A stretch of 64,000 nucleotides of DNA from Phyto melanocephala. Lineage: Eukaryota > Arthropoda > Insecta > Diptera > Rhinophoridae. The notes beneath the pieces were generated by a model. That model searched no databases, was not told the origin of the DNA, and saw nothing but the letters and a program-made list of their open reading frames with translations. The position numbers and the translations under genes are program-made. Numbering within the stretch: position 1 is the first letter of the stretch; each line of letters starts with the position of its first letter. Shown piece by piece: positions 23,852-36,184 of this stretch. The stretch is taken from contig OW799234.1 of the NCBI GenBank assembly GCA_941918925.1, positions 81,010,997-81,074,996 on the forward strand. Direction: 5' to 3'.

Positions 23852-24700
23852 TATACCCTTCAAACAGTGAAAAAGGGTATATATAGGTTTGTCATTCCGT
23901 GTGAAATTTCTACAATTTTGATTTCCGACCCCATAAAGTATATATTTTCTGAAAGCTTATGAATAGGGGAGTCGATTAAGCCCTGTCAGTCTGTCCGTCT
24001 GACCGTCTGTCCGTGTGTATGTTTAAATCAACTTTTTGAAGCCCCCCGACATCGCTTGGACTCGGGTGATGTATTAAAATATCAGAAATATTCGGTAGTA
24101 GATCGGTATTGAAAATCAGAAACATCGGTACATAAACAACTTAGATATGAGCAAAAACCCACGACCACCTCGATTTTTTTTATCACAAAAACAACATTAC
24201 AACAACAACATACATACATACAAACGTGTATACTGGTTAAAGAAAACGTGGCATTAAATCCCAGCTGAGCCAAAAAAAAATTTTTTTTATTTTTTTTTTA
24301 ATTTTTTTTTATTTTTTAATTAATATATTATTTATATTTTTATTATTATTTTTTTTAATTTTTTTTTTTAATATTTTTTTTTTATTTTTTTTGGTTTCAT
24401 ATTTATTATATATATTTTAATTATTTTTTAAAATTTTTTTTTAATTTTTTTTTTTAAATTTTTTTTGTTTTTTTTTAAATTTTTTTTTTTAATTTTTTTT
24501 TAATTTTTTTAATTTTTTTTTTTTAACATACATACGTAAATTTATAATTTTACAATGTGGATGTTTTTATATATGTATGGTTTTTATATGTTTGTACGTA
24601 TATCATATGGAATGGTGATACAAACTACTGTTATTGCATGACTACACGGTGTGAAGGGTATATAAGATTCGGCACGGCCGAATATAGCGCTCTTACTTGT
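23852..24700 (+). mobile_element. F1 subfamily B, complete copy
   Basis: Closely similar to the copy at 20194: TATACCCTTCAAACAGTG start, CCCATAAAGTATATA, GAAGCCCCCCGACATCG, core GGCATTAAATCCCAGCTGAG in standard orientation, poly-T, then TTCGGCACGGCCGAATATAG. It lies just upstream of the reverse transcriptase fragment at 24885. Confidence 0.8.
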
Positions 24701-24884
24701 GTTTATCAAACTTCGTACACAAACACACCGAAAATATATCCAGGAAAGAGGCAGGCGAAAGAAATAGTTAATTTCATGAATTTGCTTATATTTTGAAGAA
24801 CTACATTTATGATAAAATATTTTTCATTTAGGCAGGCATGAAGAATGCATTCTCTTGCTTTCTTTGGAATTAGTTTAATTTACT

Positions 24885-25320
24885 TTTAACAACAGCAATT
24901 TTCTATCGGAGCGACAATCTGGCTTCCGAAAAAGCAATAGCTGCTTAATAGCTCTTGTTGTTGTTCCTGAGGCTATAAGATTGAATGTTGGTGATGTGTA
25001 CATTACTTTTTTGGTTTTCCTAGAACCATAATGTTTTATGCTACAAATTGAAAAATATTTTTGTGGTTTTCCAACGACAGCTATAAAAATGCTTAAGTCG
25101 TAGCTTAAAGACAGCATTCAATATTTTAAAACTCCTACCTCAAAGTCTACGCTCTTGCCTGTGTGTATAGGTGTTTCTCAGTGTTCAATTGTAGTACCTC
25201 TCCTATTTTCTCTGTATTCCAATGATTTTCAAACTGTATTGCAATATTGTTAAATTCGACTAAATGCTGATTATATAAAACACAAATTGTATAATGAAAA
25301 TGCAAAATACGTCTAGCGTA
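24885..25320 (+). pseudogene. Non-LTR retrotransposon reverse transcriptase fragment
   Basis: The decayed frame reads FLSERQSGFRKSNSCLIALV, VGDVYITFLVFLEP (the F-D-A-F-D region, mutated), FPTTAIKMLKS, LLPVCIGVSQCSIVVPLLFS then LYSND, and RLNADYIKHKLY (the Y-A-D-D box, changed to NADY). This order matches Jockey/I-type LINE reverse transcriptases. Several stops and substitutions make it inactive. No tail or target duplication is seen. Confidence 0.78.
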
Positions 25321-28300
25321 ACGAACTCTGCGTTAGGTTTATATTTATTTCGTACACCGACGAACGACAAATAATTCAGTGTAGTGACCATTATTTTTTT
25401 TTTAATAAATAGATATATTTATTAAATAAAAATATTCTTTCGTTACATAAAACTAACATAAAAATTAATGTGTTTAATTATTTTTCATATTAGAATATAA
25501 ATTTTAATTAGCTTTTTGTTAATATTTCTCTTATTTCAAATAGTATTTATTTTCTTTAGAAATATGGTCACTCTATCAGCAAACAATGGCATTATTGTCG
25601 AAGAATTCAAAAAAAAATAATGTTTGTCTTGTTTGGCATCAAAAAATTAATAATATGTACATAAGTATGTCAATATACATACATAGATCCATGGTGTAAT
25701 TACATACGGTGATAGCGTAAAGGAGAGCGATTTTCGGCTCTCTTTTTTATGTATGAAGTTTGACAATTTCCGGAGTTAAAATCATTTTTTTAATATGTAG
25801 TTTGACATAAATACTACTGAACACAAAAAAATTGTCAGCTGGACTGGCACCGCCACCTTGTATAAGTGCACCTTGCATAGATCCATATTTTATTTGAATT
25901 TGTTTATCATACCCAAAGAAAATTTAAATGACATTAAATTTTGTTTTTGTCGTCCTTTAAGTGTTTAATTCGACGAATTTACGCAACAAATTCCTATGAA
26001 TGAATTCGTTCGTCGTTCGTCTTAGTTGTGCTTGTAGCTTAAGTTTTAAAGCTTTATCGTTTATTAAATGTGTAAAGAAGCTAATGAATTACATCGTACT
26101 TATTTGTGTGTAACAGCTAATGGCTAAAGTTATTTTTAAACTTTCCGTCTAATCGATTTTTATGAAACTTCTAAAACATAGAGTTCGAATGACAATAAAA
26201 TTTAGTGGTTAGAAAAGTAGGCAGTGTCCTTTTCCGATACTTATAAAATTTTCTACACTCATTGAGATTTCGTGAAAATAAAATATGTGTTCTATCAAAT
26301 ACCACCAGTCACTATGTAAGGAAACTTGGATTAATGACAAACATGAGAGATGAATTGGTAAACGATTTATATGGCTAAGTTTTATATAAGTATTTACTGG
26401 CTTTCGATATGTCCGTATACTTGTCAAACATATTGATTAATTTTTTTGCAATTGCATCTGAGTGGACAAGCTAATCCACAAAGTGTTCTCGCAAATCGCA
26501 TAAATTATAATTGGTTAAGTGTAATAACGAGTAATTGTTGCGTTAAAAAGCAAAGCTGTGTATTGCTTAAACCTCACAATTCAATAACAAATAATTGGTC
26601 TCAAGATTTCTTCAAACCTTTCGTTTGTGCAACAAAGTAGGTTATGAAGTTAATTAAATTTTTATTGTATTCATTTACTAAATTTAAATGAGCTAACTAG
26701 TAAGCACCAATGTTTTAAATTCTACGACGTCACGAACATCGTCGGGTCAGCCTGTATAAATTTTTAATTTTTTTACATCAATTAAAAATAGATACATAAA
26801 TATATGGACATTGTTTTTTTTTTGTTTCTGCTAAATATTTAATGTTGTAATTGCAGCTTAAAGCATTTATTTGCCAATTTTGTTTAAAAAAAAAAACTGA
26901 ATTTCTAGGATAAAAAAAATATTTTTGTTTATTTTTACTTTTATAGTTGTTGTTCTTGTTAACAATGACCAGACACATATGATTTTATATAAATATGACC
27001 TCAAGGCAATCCCTTATCCCAAATTGGTTTTATAAAAACAAACAACATTCTCTTTCCCTCTTCAAATATATAGAAACGTGGACTGTAAAAATCTTCTTTC
27101 ATCTCTCATCATACACAGAAGGCATTAAGTTGTTCGTAAAGGATTTTTCATTCATGTATGTTTGATTTTTTCCTCCCTAGGGTTGGGGAGTACGGATTAT
27201 AATAATGTGTCTTTCTTGATAAATGTAGAAATTGTCTGTTGGTGTTGTCTTGTTTATCAGCTTCCTTTGGGTAGCATTTGACCTCTTTGTTTCTCCAAAC
27301 TTTGAAAAAAAGCTTTAGATGGGTTTTTTACATTGTTTGTTAGTGTTTATTTACATTAAACACTTTATATTGTGTATGTGTATATGTATTGTATGTATGC
27401 AAGAGTGTTGTATTATTTTTAAAATTTTCCATCTTTTATTCTATACAGTTCCGACGCTTAGCAAATATTGACAAATTGTATAATTTGAATTCACTCTAAA
27501 CAACTTGCGATCGTCAAAATGACAATTGACTTCTGAGTGTCTCATAAAGTCAATTATGTGACAATTGTCCTAAAGTTTCCCAATTCCCGCTAAATTTAGA
27601 ACTACAAATATAAAAAATAATATTAACTACTGACATTAGCTTCTTTATGATTAGAAATCTGAACGTATTACAAATTTATAAAAAAAATATGAAAAAAATA
27701 CAGACTACGCTTTAGATTACTAAGAGTCAAGTAAGTAATCATTAACATGAACAAAAAGGAAAAATATAAGATTAAGCTAAATATGTATACAATACAGAAT
27801 AGTATTGTTTATTTGTATTTATATAAGTACGTATAAATTCACTGTGCAATGTATTATGCACAGCTGTAGGGTACTTTATATTTTTGTTTATTATTTTTTA
27901 AAATTGTATAAATACTTTCCTGTGTATGTTTATTATCTCTTTGTATTTGTTAGTGTGTTTACAACGTTTACTGTTGTGTTATTGTAATTGTTGGCTTGTT
28001 TAGTGATTAATGTAGCAACTGTGTTCGTCAGTCTGTCAGTATGTTTGGGTGGCTTATTTGTTTATTTGCATTGCTACAAAGCAGCTAATTGGATCAGATT
28101 TGTTAGTAAATACATATTTATGTGTGTATGAGTTCTTTCTTTGCTGTTTTTACTCCCTAAGTTGTTGTTTATAATGTCCTTGACAATAAGATAAGGACTG
28201 TAAAAATGAATAAATGATAAATAGAAAGCATTAATATTTTTATTTGATAGTTAAGTATCATGTATTCTAAATTTTTCAAAAGCGTAGTATTTTTTTTATT

Positions 28301-28602
28301 TCTTGTCTCCTTGCAAAACAAGACTAGGGGCCATTGTTACAACGTGCCGTTAGTTAAAGGCAGAATTTTGTAGGACCGATAAATGGTTTTGCAATATCAA
28401 AAACAAAAGTTGTAGTAATGCAAAGCTATTTATCAGGCACAAAAGATCCTACTTATAACTAAGGGTAAGTCCTAAACAAAATGGCGGAACATTTTTTATT
28501 ACTCAATATGGGTATCATATGAAAGAGCTTGACTACAAGAATACAGCTAAATAAGTATATCAAAATCAAAGTAGGCATCAGAGATATTAGAGCAAAATGG
28601 CA
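25321..28602. other. No gene seen apart from a Helitron-like scrap
   Basis: AT-rich DNA. CGACGAACGAC near 25360 and TTCGTTCGTCGTTCGTC near 26005 are inversely related and could be element ends, but the pairing is too loose to call. No coding region. Confidence 0.5.
26146..26290 (+). repeat. Possible decayed Hel-A monomer
   Basis: TCGATTTTTATGAAACTT, GTTCGAATGACAATAAAATTT and GTGGTTAGAAAAGTAGGCAG resemble the Hel-A monomer (CCGATTTTTCTGAAACTTTG ... GATTAGAAAAGTGGGCAG) with many changes. No Helitron ends are found, so this is a weak call. Confidence 0.4.
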
Positions 28603-29212
28603 TCTATATATATAAAAGTGAAACTCTGTGTGTGTGTGTTAGCTATAGACTCCGATACTACAAAACCGATTGGACTCAAACTTTGGCAAGTTATTGTACA
28701 CATACCAGGGAGTGTTTATGGGTGGAAAAAAGTGGGCGGGGCCACGCCCATAAAAAAGTTATCTCTTTCAGCTACTTAAACTTCACCGATTTTTCTTAAA
28801 CCTTTCACACACATATTGAGCTGTCATGACTATATAATTTCGTGATGAGAAAAGTGGGCGGGGCCACGCCCATAAAAAAGTTTTGATTTTGAGGTACTTG
28901 CACTGAACCAATTTTTCTGAAACCATGCACACATAATGAGCTGTCCCGACTTTACAATTTCGTGATTAGAAAAGTGGGCAGTGTCAAATGTAATCATTTT
29001 CAGCTACTTGAACTTTACCGATTTTCCTAAAACTTTGCACACACACATATTGAGCTGTCATGACTACACAGTTACGTAATGAGAAAAGTGGGCAGTGCCA
29101 CGCTCATTAAAAAAGGTTATAATTTTAGCTTTTTGCACTTGATATTCAATTAAAATTCAGAATTCATTTTTATTCATTAAGGGGCGTAGCAACGCGCTCC
29201 GGGCTTTTCTAG
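28603..29212 (+). mobile_element. Non-autonomous Helitron (family Hel-A, copy 3)
   Basis: It starts TCTATATATATAAAAG after A and ends TTTTCTAG before T. It carries four to five tandem monomers, two with intact GTGGGCGGGGCCACGCCCA boxes (28735, 28855). One monomer has lost its box (near 28980, GTGTCAAATG). The copy is shorter and more diverged than copies 1 and 2. Confidence 0.82.
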
Positions 29213-29261
29213 TATAAAATAATATCTAAACTAAGCCATGATGTGGTGACTATACCTATAT

Positions 29262-29692
29262 ACATGATGGTGAAGGGTATTATTAGATTCGACACGGGCT
29301 AAAGCAGCTAATACGCGGCATGTTTTTTACATCTGACTTGTCAAATTCCACACTGTTATATACGTGTGTTACCTTTAAAACATTACTTCCGTAAAAAACA
29401 TGTGTTGCGACATCTGAGAAAATTTCAATTAGAGCGCGCTTTGTTTTCATCTGTCAAAACTCTGCTGCTGGAAAGCAGTCATCGACGGTTGCCTGTAAAA
29501 CTACAACATGTAGTATATATATGTCTCACAAATTTCAAAGTCAGATTTTCCAAAACGTTCCGTTTATTAGCTGCTTAAGCAAGCAACTGTTAAGTTGTTT
29601 CACAAACAACTTTTATGTATATGCTTATCGTATCTAGTCTTTTGTGAATGATATATAAGGATTTGGCATTGCCTGTTATAGCACTCTTAATT
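29262..29692 (+). repeat. F1-like 3' tail split by a small inverted-repeat element
   Basis: GGTGAAGGGTATTATTAGAT and TCGACACGGGC (to 29299), and then again GATATATAAGGATTTGGCAT and TAGCACTCTTAATTCTT (to 29692), both resemble the F1 right end (GAAGGGTATATAAGATTCGG, TAGCACTCTTACTTG). The inverted-repeat element at 29300-29578 separates them. Either one tail was partly duplicated around the insertion, or two tails lie in tandem. Confidence 0.45.
29300..29578. mobile_element. Candidate MITE nested in an F1-like tail
   Basis: Ends TAAAGCAGCTAATACGCGG and (inverted) TTAAGCAGCTAATAAACGG continue as imperfect inverted repeats for about 45 bp (ACATCTGACTTGTCAAATT versus AAATCTGACTTTGAAATT). The length is 279 bp. 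The two flanks are both F1-like tail sequence. Superfamily is unknown and no coding was found. Confidence 0.62.
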
Positions 29693-31868
29693 CTTCGTTT
29701 TATTATTTGTTATTATTTTACTTTTGAAAACGGTCTAATATTTTTAACGTTTCAATTTTTTTGTTCTCTTTTTTAATTTTAAAAGTGGTAAGTATTTATA
29801 TTTATTTTACAAACAAAAATTTATATTCATGTACATATGTAAGTATTTATGTTTGCATTTCTATAGTATGTTTGTTAATCTTAATAGTAGAATGGTTTAA
29901 ATATTGCAATGAATCCTTGAGGGTTTTAAGTGGCCGACCTTTTTATGTTGTATTATTTCGAATGTGTTGGTTAGTCTTGCCATATTTTTATGCGAAATTG
30001 AAATATATTCTCAGTAGACTCTTAAGAAGACGTCCATAAATCTTTTAATGTTAATTGAGATCCTAGGGCTAAAATTATGACATTTGTGGTGATTTTTTTT
30101 TTTTGTTCAACAAATTATCACGTGTTAATTGAATGCAAAAAATTAAAAAAATAAAAAAATGTTTAATGGTTTTTAGAGGAGTAAAATAAGAAAAGGGGTA
30201 GAGTATTAGATAATAATAAATAAAAACCAGCATCTCTTTTCAAAATATCGTTAAACCTTTTCAATATGTTAACATTTAAATTTATTTTATTTATACACAG
30301 TTTAACTTTCCAATTTGCATTGCATTGTATTCATATGATAAATTTATTACTTCACCTATAATAATATTAAAAGTAATTATAAAAATACAAAAAGCACATG
30401 ATGCTGCAAAAATATCCCAATATTGCTATTCCCCTGATATACATATGTACATATGTATGCATGTGTAAGTGTATGAACTAATTAACAATTTGGTAAACTT
30501 TATAAAATAGATGACTGTTATGTGACTAAATATCCTGACTGCCATTAAATCCACATTTATATAATTGTTACATTACCGTAACGGCTAAAACGTTTAACAA
30601 ACCATGACCAAATTTTCTGTATAGGTAAGCGAAAATTTTCAAATATGTTGGACATGTATGAAAATTAATTGAATTCATATTAAAAAAATTGTTTTTGTGC
30701 AAATTAAGCAGAAAATTTTCTGCCACAAATGTGCAATTAAAATATGAACGCAAGGGGGCTTGTGAGGCCTTTAAAGCCCCACCACAGCTTAAATCCAAGC
30801 AAACTCGGTTAAATAAAAAAAGGCAGGGTTGTTTAATTTAACACACACACATACCAATATTGCGAGTATATATTTATTAACATATGTCAGCTAATAACTA
30901 AACTATTTATGAAAAGTTTTTTTTCCGATTTTTTATTTAAATTAAGCAGCCAGTGTATGGCCGCTTTAGATAGAGTATTAATAAAAATAATGGCAAACAT
31001 TATATATGCGCACATGTGTGCATATGTTTACGCGACATATGAAAATTTTCATCAATTTTATGGCAGTGCATTTAGATTCTGGTCAAACAAGTCTGTGGAA
31101 AAAAAGTATGCACACGTAGATGAAAATTATGTCATGCATACGAAAATAGGAAAATTATATTGTTTTCAGTTTAATAGAGGTTAAAAGTACGAAAACGTAA
31201 AACAACAATATTTTTAAATATTATTACTGTGCGATGTGCACTTAATAGTGATTACAGTTACAGTAGAGCTTATATAAACAGTACAGATAAACGAAATTCA
31301 TTAGTTTTTTTGCACACTTTTCACAATTCCAGTAAAACATGTTTTTATTATCATTAGTTTTATTATAAATTTCCCATTTTGTTCATTTTATTGGTGTCCT
31401 ACTGTTTTCATTTTATTTTGCACATGTGTTTAGTTTTTTTTTTATATTTTCTCTACGCACTTTTATAATAATACAGGAAAACAATACCAATTTTAATTAA
31501 CATACATATGTATGTGCTAGTGTTTGCATTTTAGTTTGCTTGTATGTGTCGATGAAATTTTATTTATATTTCTAATAAACATTTCTAGTGGTAATTGTTA
31601 TTAAATCTGCTTATAAGGCATACACGACATAAAAGTAGAAATGAACTTAGAAATATCCACCTAGTAACGGTTTAAGCTGGAAGGGTGTCAAAATGTTAAC
31701 AACAAAACGATAATTACTACTTGTGTAGGGGTGTGGAAAAAATTGCACAAAAAAGGTATTAAAAATGTTCTTATAAAATTTTTGCAAACGGTTTAAATAT
31801 TTTGGAAAATAAGTTATGTAATAAAAAACCAATTTACAAACACGCTGATCTTTAAATGAATCCTAACA
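29693..31868. other. No gene seen
   Basis: AT-rich DNA with (CATATG/TACATA) microsatellite patches near 30440. Open frames at 29761, 30568 and 30909 have no recognisable domain. Confidence 0.55.
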
Positions 31869-32677
31869 AGAATAAGCACTGTATTCGGCCGAATTTTTAA
31901 TACCCACCTTCAATTTTGTGTACTTTTATAGCCAAAAATTTATTATTTTGTTATTAACAGTAATGGGTATGGAATAATCTCTCTTTATAATAAAATATGT
32001 TTTACTTTCTTTGTGTAACTTCAATTTGCTAATAATTTATTTCCTTAAATTTTGTGTTACATTAAGAATTTCTACTACTGACAATTTTTTTCAACAATGT
32101 TGTATTTCTATGGAATCTGAAGAGTATAATTTGGTACCCAAAGGTAGTTAAAAAAAAATTTTGGTTTGGGGACATGTCACCTCTTACGTTTAAAATTATA
32201 TAATTAATGTTTGAATTCAACTCAGACAATCCATTACAGACTTAATTTTTTTTTTTGAAAATTTTTGTCAATATAAAGTTTTTTCTTTTACTAAAAATAT
32301 ATTCATTCAAAATAACAGCGCTCTACGTCGTTTGGACACAATTACATTTTATTCGATGTTGGAAGGACATGGTTTTTTTTATCTACTCTTGCATTGCCAG
32401 CTATAACTCTCTACCTTATATACCGGTTTAGACCATTTTCAATTCCAAACAAACCTTGTGTATTGAAAATATTCTGGCAGAACTTGAGCCTCCTAACTTT
32501 TTCTGTTCGAGCACTATCGTGCTTTCATTAGACGGACGGACATATCAAGATCGTCCTAAAATGATACCAAGAATCAGAAAATATATACTTTTTGGGGTCT
32601 AAAATAGATATTTTGATGTGTTACAAACGGAATGACAAAATGAAGATACCCCCAGCCTTTTTTTTTTGTGAGTATAA
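31869..32677 (-). repeat. F2 dispersed repeat (relative of F1)
   Basis: It starts ACAAGAATAAGCACTGTATT with TTCGGCCGAA and TAATACCCACC, and ends TGTTACAAACGGAATGACAA then GAAGATACCCCCAGCC. Internal blocks are GACGGACGGACATATC, ATATACTTTTTGGGGTCT and ATATTTTGATGTG. The plan matches F1 (hairpin tail, GGACGGAC run, TATACTTT..GGGGTC, CGGAATGACAAA) but the sequence differs, so it is treated as a separate family. No coding region. Confidence 0.6.
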
Positions 32678-33394
32678 AAAGTGTATTTTATTAAGGTAAA
32701 ATATGTTTAGCCTTGGGGGCAATTTGTCGGTTATATTAATATGACCTTAATAACCATAAGAAAAAATTTCAGTGTAAATACTTAAGATCATCATTCGAGT
32801 TTTTACAAATATATATGATTAAGTTATTGTGTCAATGCAAAGAAATTATTGGAAAATTTTTATATCGAGCAAAGGAATTAAGCACATCGATTGGGAAAAA
32901 TGTTTAATTAAAAACACCCAGCTACGTTCAAGTTCATTATTTAAGCAAACTTGTAGATCCCATAACGATAATTGGTCAGTAAATAATATAACGTTTAAGA
33001 ATAATTTTGCGCCTTCCATTTAATTTTTGTAATAATTACGTAAAAAATATGTATATTTAATTATTAGAAAAAAAAAATTAAAACAAAATTTTTAATACAT
33101 CTCTACTAATGTCTAACTTTACGGGTGTAAATATATGGGCTAGTTGCGTCAGCTGCAGAGCAATGAAAATGAAACTGCTTAACACTGCACATCTAAATAC
33201 CATAAGACGTGCGACCACGACCGTATTATTACCTAAACCTTTAAGTTAATCTTCATTTCAATGACATTGTTTATAAGCAGAACTGTATGTTCTGAGGCTC
33301 TGAAAATAAAAATGAAGATGGAAGTTCTGTAAGCGTAAATCAAGAACGATATCGGTTTATAATAAAACATTTTTTCTTCATACTTTTGAAAAGA

Positions 33395-33735
33395 GACATG
33401 AGATGTATTTTAAGCAGGAAGCAGCCACTACCCACATTGCCCAAAATAAAATTTCACTTTTAAGTCAAATTTTTGGAGGGCAAAGAATTTGGAGAAATGC
33501 TGAAATTAATTATCCAGCACATTCGCCAGATTTGTCAGTACCCGACTATTTTCTTTATGCTATTTGAAAGAGCAAGTACATCTGAACAATCCTTGAACTC
33601 AAGACGAATATTGTAGCATAAATTGGTAAGCTTCAGCGACAAACTTTAAAAGGTGTTATAAAAAATGCTCTACAATGAGCCCATCATTGCGATACTGAAA
33701 ATTGGAATCACTTAAGTGAGATTATTTTCCATACT
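33395..33735 (+). pseudogene. Mariner-type transposase C-terminal remnant (M6)
   Basis: The frame YFKQEAATTHIAQNKISLL ... RIWRNAEINYPAHSPDLSVP followed by DYFLYAI holds the second catalytic position (Asp changed to Glu) and the third Asp. There are 41 residues between them, as in DD41D mariners. A TGA and later stops break it. It lies just upstream of M2 in the same orientation but is a different subfamily. Confidence 0.68.
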
Positions 33736-33766
33736 TAGTGTTAAACATTTTTCATTTTGTATATTA

Positions 33767-34638
33767 TAAAGTGTGATTTTTTAGCTATTATCTTTTTGAC
33801 AACACTGGTTTAAACAGCTGGCGCACGTTTCGTGTTTTGTTTCACTGTCAAACATCTTCAGTTTGGTCTATAATTCAACCATGAATCGTCTTACAAACGA
33901 ACAACGCTTGCAAATTTTATTATCAAAATGCGTGCTCTGTTAAGAAAGTTCATCGCGCGCTTCTTATCGAAAAATTGTGTTCAGTGACAAAGCTCATTTT
34001 TGGCTCAATGGGTACGTTAATAAGCAGAATTGTCGATTTTGAAGTGAAGATCAGCCAGAAGCATTGCAAGAGCTATCAATGCATCCAGAAAAAGTTACAG
34101 TTTGGTGCGCTTTTTGGGCTGGTGGCATCATTGGGCCGAACTTCTTCAAAGATGATGCGAATCGTAACGTAACTGTGAATGGTGAGCGCTACCGTGAGAT
34201 GATATCCACCTTTTTCTGTTTAAAATGTAAGAGCTTGACTTGCATGACATGTGGTTTCAACAAGACGGTGCCACATGCCACACAGCACGCTTAACAATGG
34301 ACTTATTGAGAGGCGAGTTCGGTGAACATTTTATTTCACGTTCGGGACCGGTCAATTGGCCGCCTAGATTATGCGATTTAACGCCTTTAGACTATTTTTT
34401 GTGGGGCTATGTTAAAGCTCATGTCTATACACACATGCCCGCTACAATTGATGCATTGGAAGATAACATTGAAGCATTTATTCATGAGATACCGGCCGAA
34501 ATATTGGAAAGAGTATGCCAAAATTAGACTAAGTGGACGGACCGTACTATCGATTCCAATAAAGATTTGATGAATTTTTTGGAATTTTATGCGTTTTCTT
34601 TTAAAACTTTCCTATAGATCTTAAAAAATCACGCTGTA
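33767..34638 (+). mobile_element. Mariner (DD41D) element M2, internally deleted
   Basis: The termini GTGTGATTTTTTAG (33771) and TTAAAAAATCACGC (34621) are inverted copies, with TA dinucleotides outside. The body encodes MNRLTNEQRLQILLSK, then a deletion removes most of the DNA-binding domain. FSDKAHFWLNGYVNKQN, HPEKVTVWCAFWAGGIIGPN and WPPRLCDLTPLDYFLWGYVK follow. Spacing from the second Asp (codon for QQDG) to LDYF gives DD41D. The frame changes at least twice and the C-terminus runs ... EILERVCQN then stop. Non-functional. Confidence 0.85.
34240..34527 (+). pseudogene. M2 transposase C-terminal half
   Basis: This 95-codon open stretch carries MWFQQDGATCHTARLTMDLL (second catalytic Asp) and NWPPRLCDLTPLDYFLWGYV (third Asp). 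It then continues ATIDALEDNIEAFIHEIPAE, the usual C-terminal region. It is the best preserved transposase piece in the window, but upstream frames are broken. Confidence 0.85.
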
Positions 34639-36184
34639 TGCTATAAATCTGGGGGGAAAAAATAGAAAAATATGTAAAATCGATGCAGTATTAAATTTTT
34701 GTGAATTTAGATCCACCCAGTATCTCACATCTATATTTTTTGTTATACATATATTTTTCTATTGGCTTTATATAGTCATTTAACATGTACTCGTAATTAT
34801 TTATTATTAATTAATTCATCAAAATTTGTTCGCATAAATACTTTCTAATAAAATCCTTAAATATTTTCACTTCACTATTTGTATTGTTTTATACAATTAT
34901 CAAATTTTGTAAAGCTTACGCTCACATAATTAAAATACACACATGAACATTTTTAATGAAAAAAAAACTAAATAAATAATAAAATCTGTTTTTTTCTTGC
35001 TCAATTTGCAAAAATAAAAAAAAACCCTTATCCTGATGTCTGACTACAAGTATTAAATTCGCAATTGTGTTATTTGATTGTAGCCAACATTTGAATTCAC
35101 CACTAAATGACAGACAATACGTCAGTGATTTCTATTCCCTTTATTTTTCATTATTGTTTGTTGTTTGTGTTTTAGTTGTGAGTAGCAGAAACAAAAACAT
35201 AAATTATGTCTGATATTTTGTTTTCGGAATTAACACCGTGTTATACTTGTTGGTAAACGCCTGCTGTTTTGTTTTCTTTCGATCGAACAATCGTTCTATA
35301 AAACTTAAAAAAACAAAACGAATGTACATACATATAAACACACATACTTATGTAAGTATGGCTATCAGTCCTTTATAGCAAATTATGTATCAAAAGTGAG
35401 TCTGAGTGAGTGCGTGCGTGTTGATCTTGAGTTTTTGTGTTTACAATAATGATAGGGGTTGGATAGTTTTAGATTTGGTTTTCAGGGATCATTTGCAATT
35501 TGTTTTAGTTTTTCTGCTGATAATCAATTTGTTTTGGGAGCAAGCATCATGCATGATATGGAATTGGCTAAATAACAGTAAATAAAAAAAATTCACTGCG
35601 AGTTGGAAAACATTTTTTATTTAAATAACCTAACATTTTAAAGTGTACATAAGTTCCTTAAATGTGGTGCAGTTATTTTCGACAGCGATATAGACTATTT
35701 TTCCTATAAATAGGGTTTGGCATTTGGATTTTAACTTACATCAGTGTAAATGTCTTCTTATTTGTTTAATATTTCATCCAATTGGTTTTATGACACCAAC
35801 TTTTGGTACATTAAATTGAATTTATTAGCAATTTATATAAAAAAATCATGTTCTGATGTATACTCATTATACCGTAATCTAGTTGAAAACGTAACAATAA
35901 TGTCTATGTTTTGTTTTCAATACCTGGTATTCTGTTCAATATTTCATGCGAAATATTGTCATACATTTAGAACAATGTTGTCTAACCATTACTCGGTTTA
36001 AAATGTAAAAAACATATGAAAAGTTTCTGTCAACATTCAAGCAATATTTTAGTTCGTATAAAATATTATGAACAATAGTTATTTCGCTCGAAATTCAAAG
36101 CAAGAGCTGATCGATTTAAAAATTATTTCTGTTGCTCAAAATATTTCACTAATTTAAAGGCTTTACACAAAAAACACTCTTTGC
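34639..36184. other. No gene seen
   Basis: AT-rich DNA between mariners M2 and M3; no coding or known repeat recognised. Confidence 0.6.

Noticed and set aside
25350..26020. Inverse pair of CGAACGACG motifs as element ends
   Set aside because: Matches are short and imperfect, no target duplication is seen, and the motif is a simple repeat of GAAC/GTTC.
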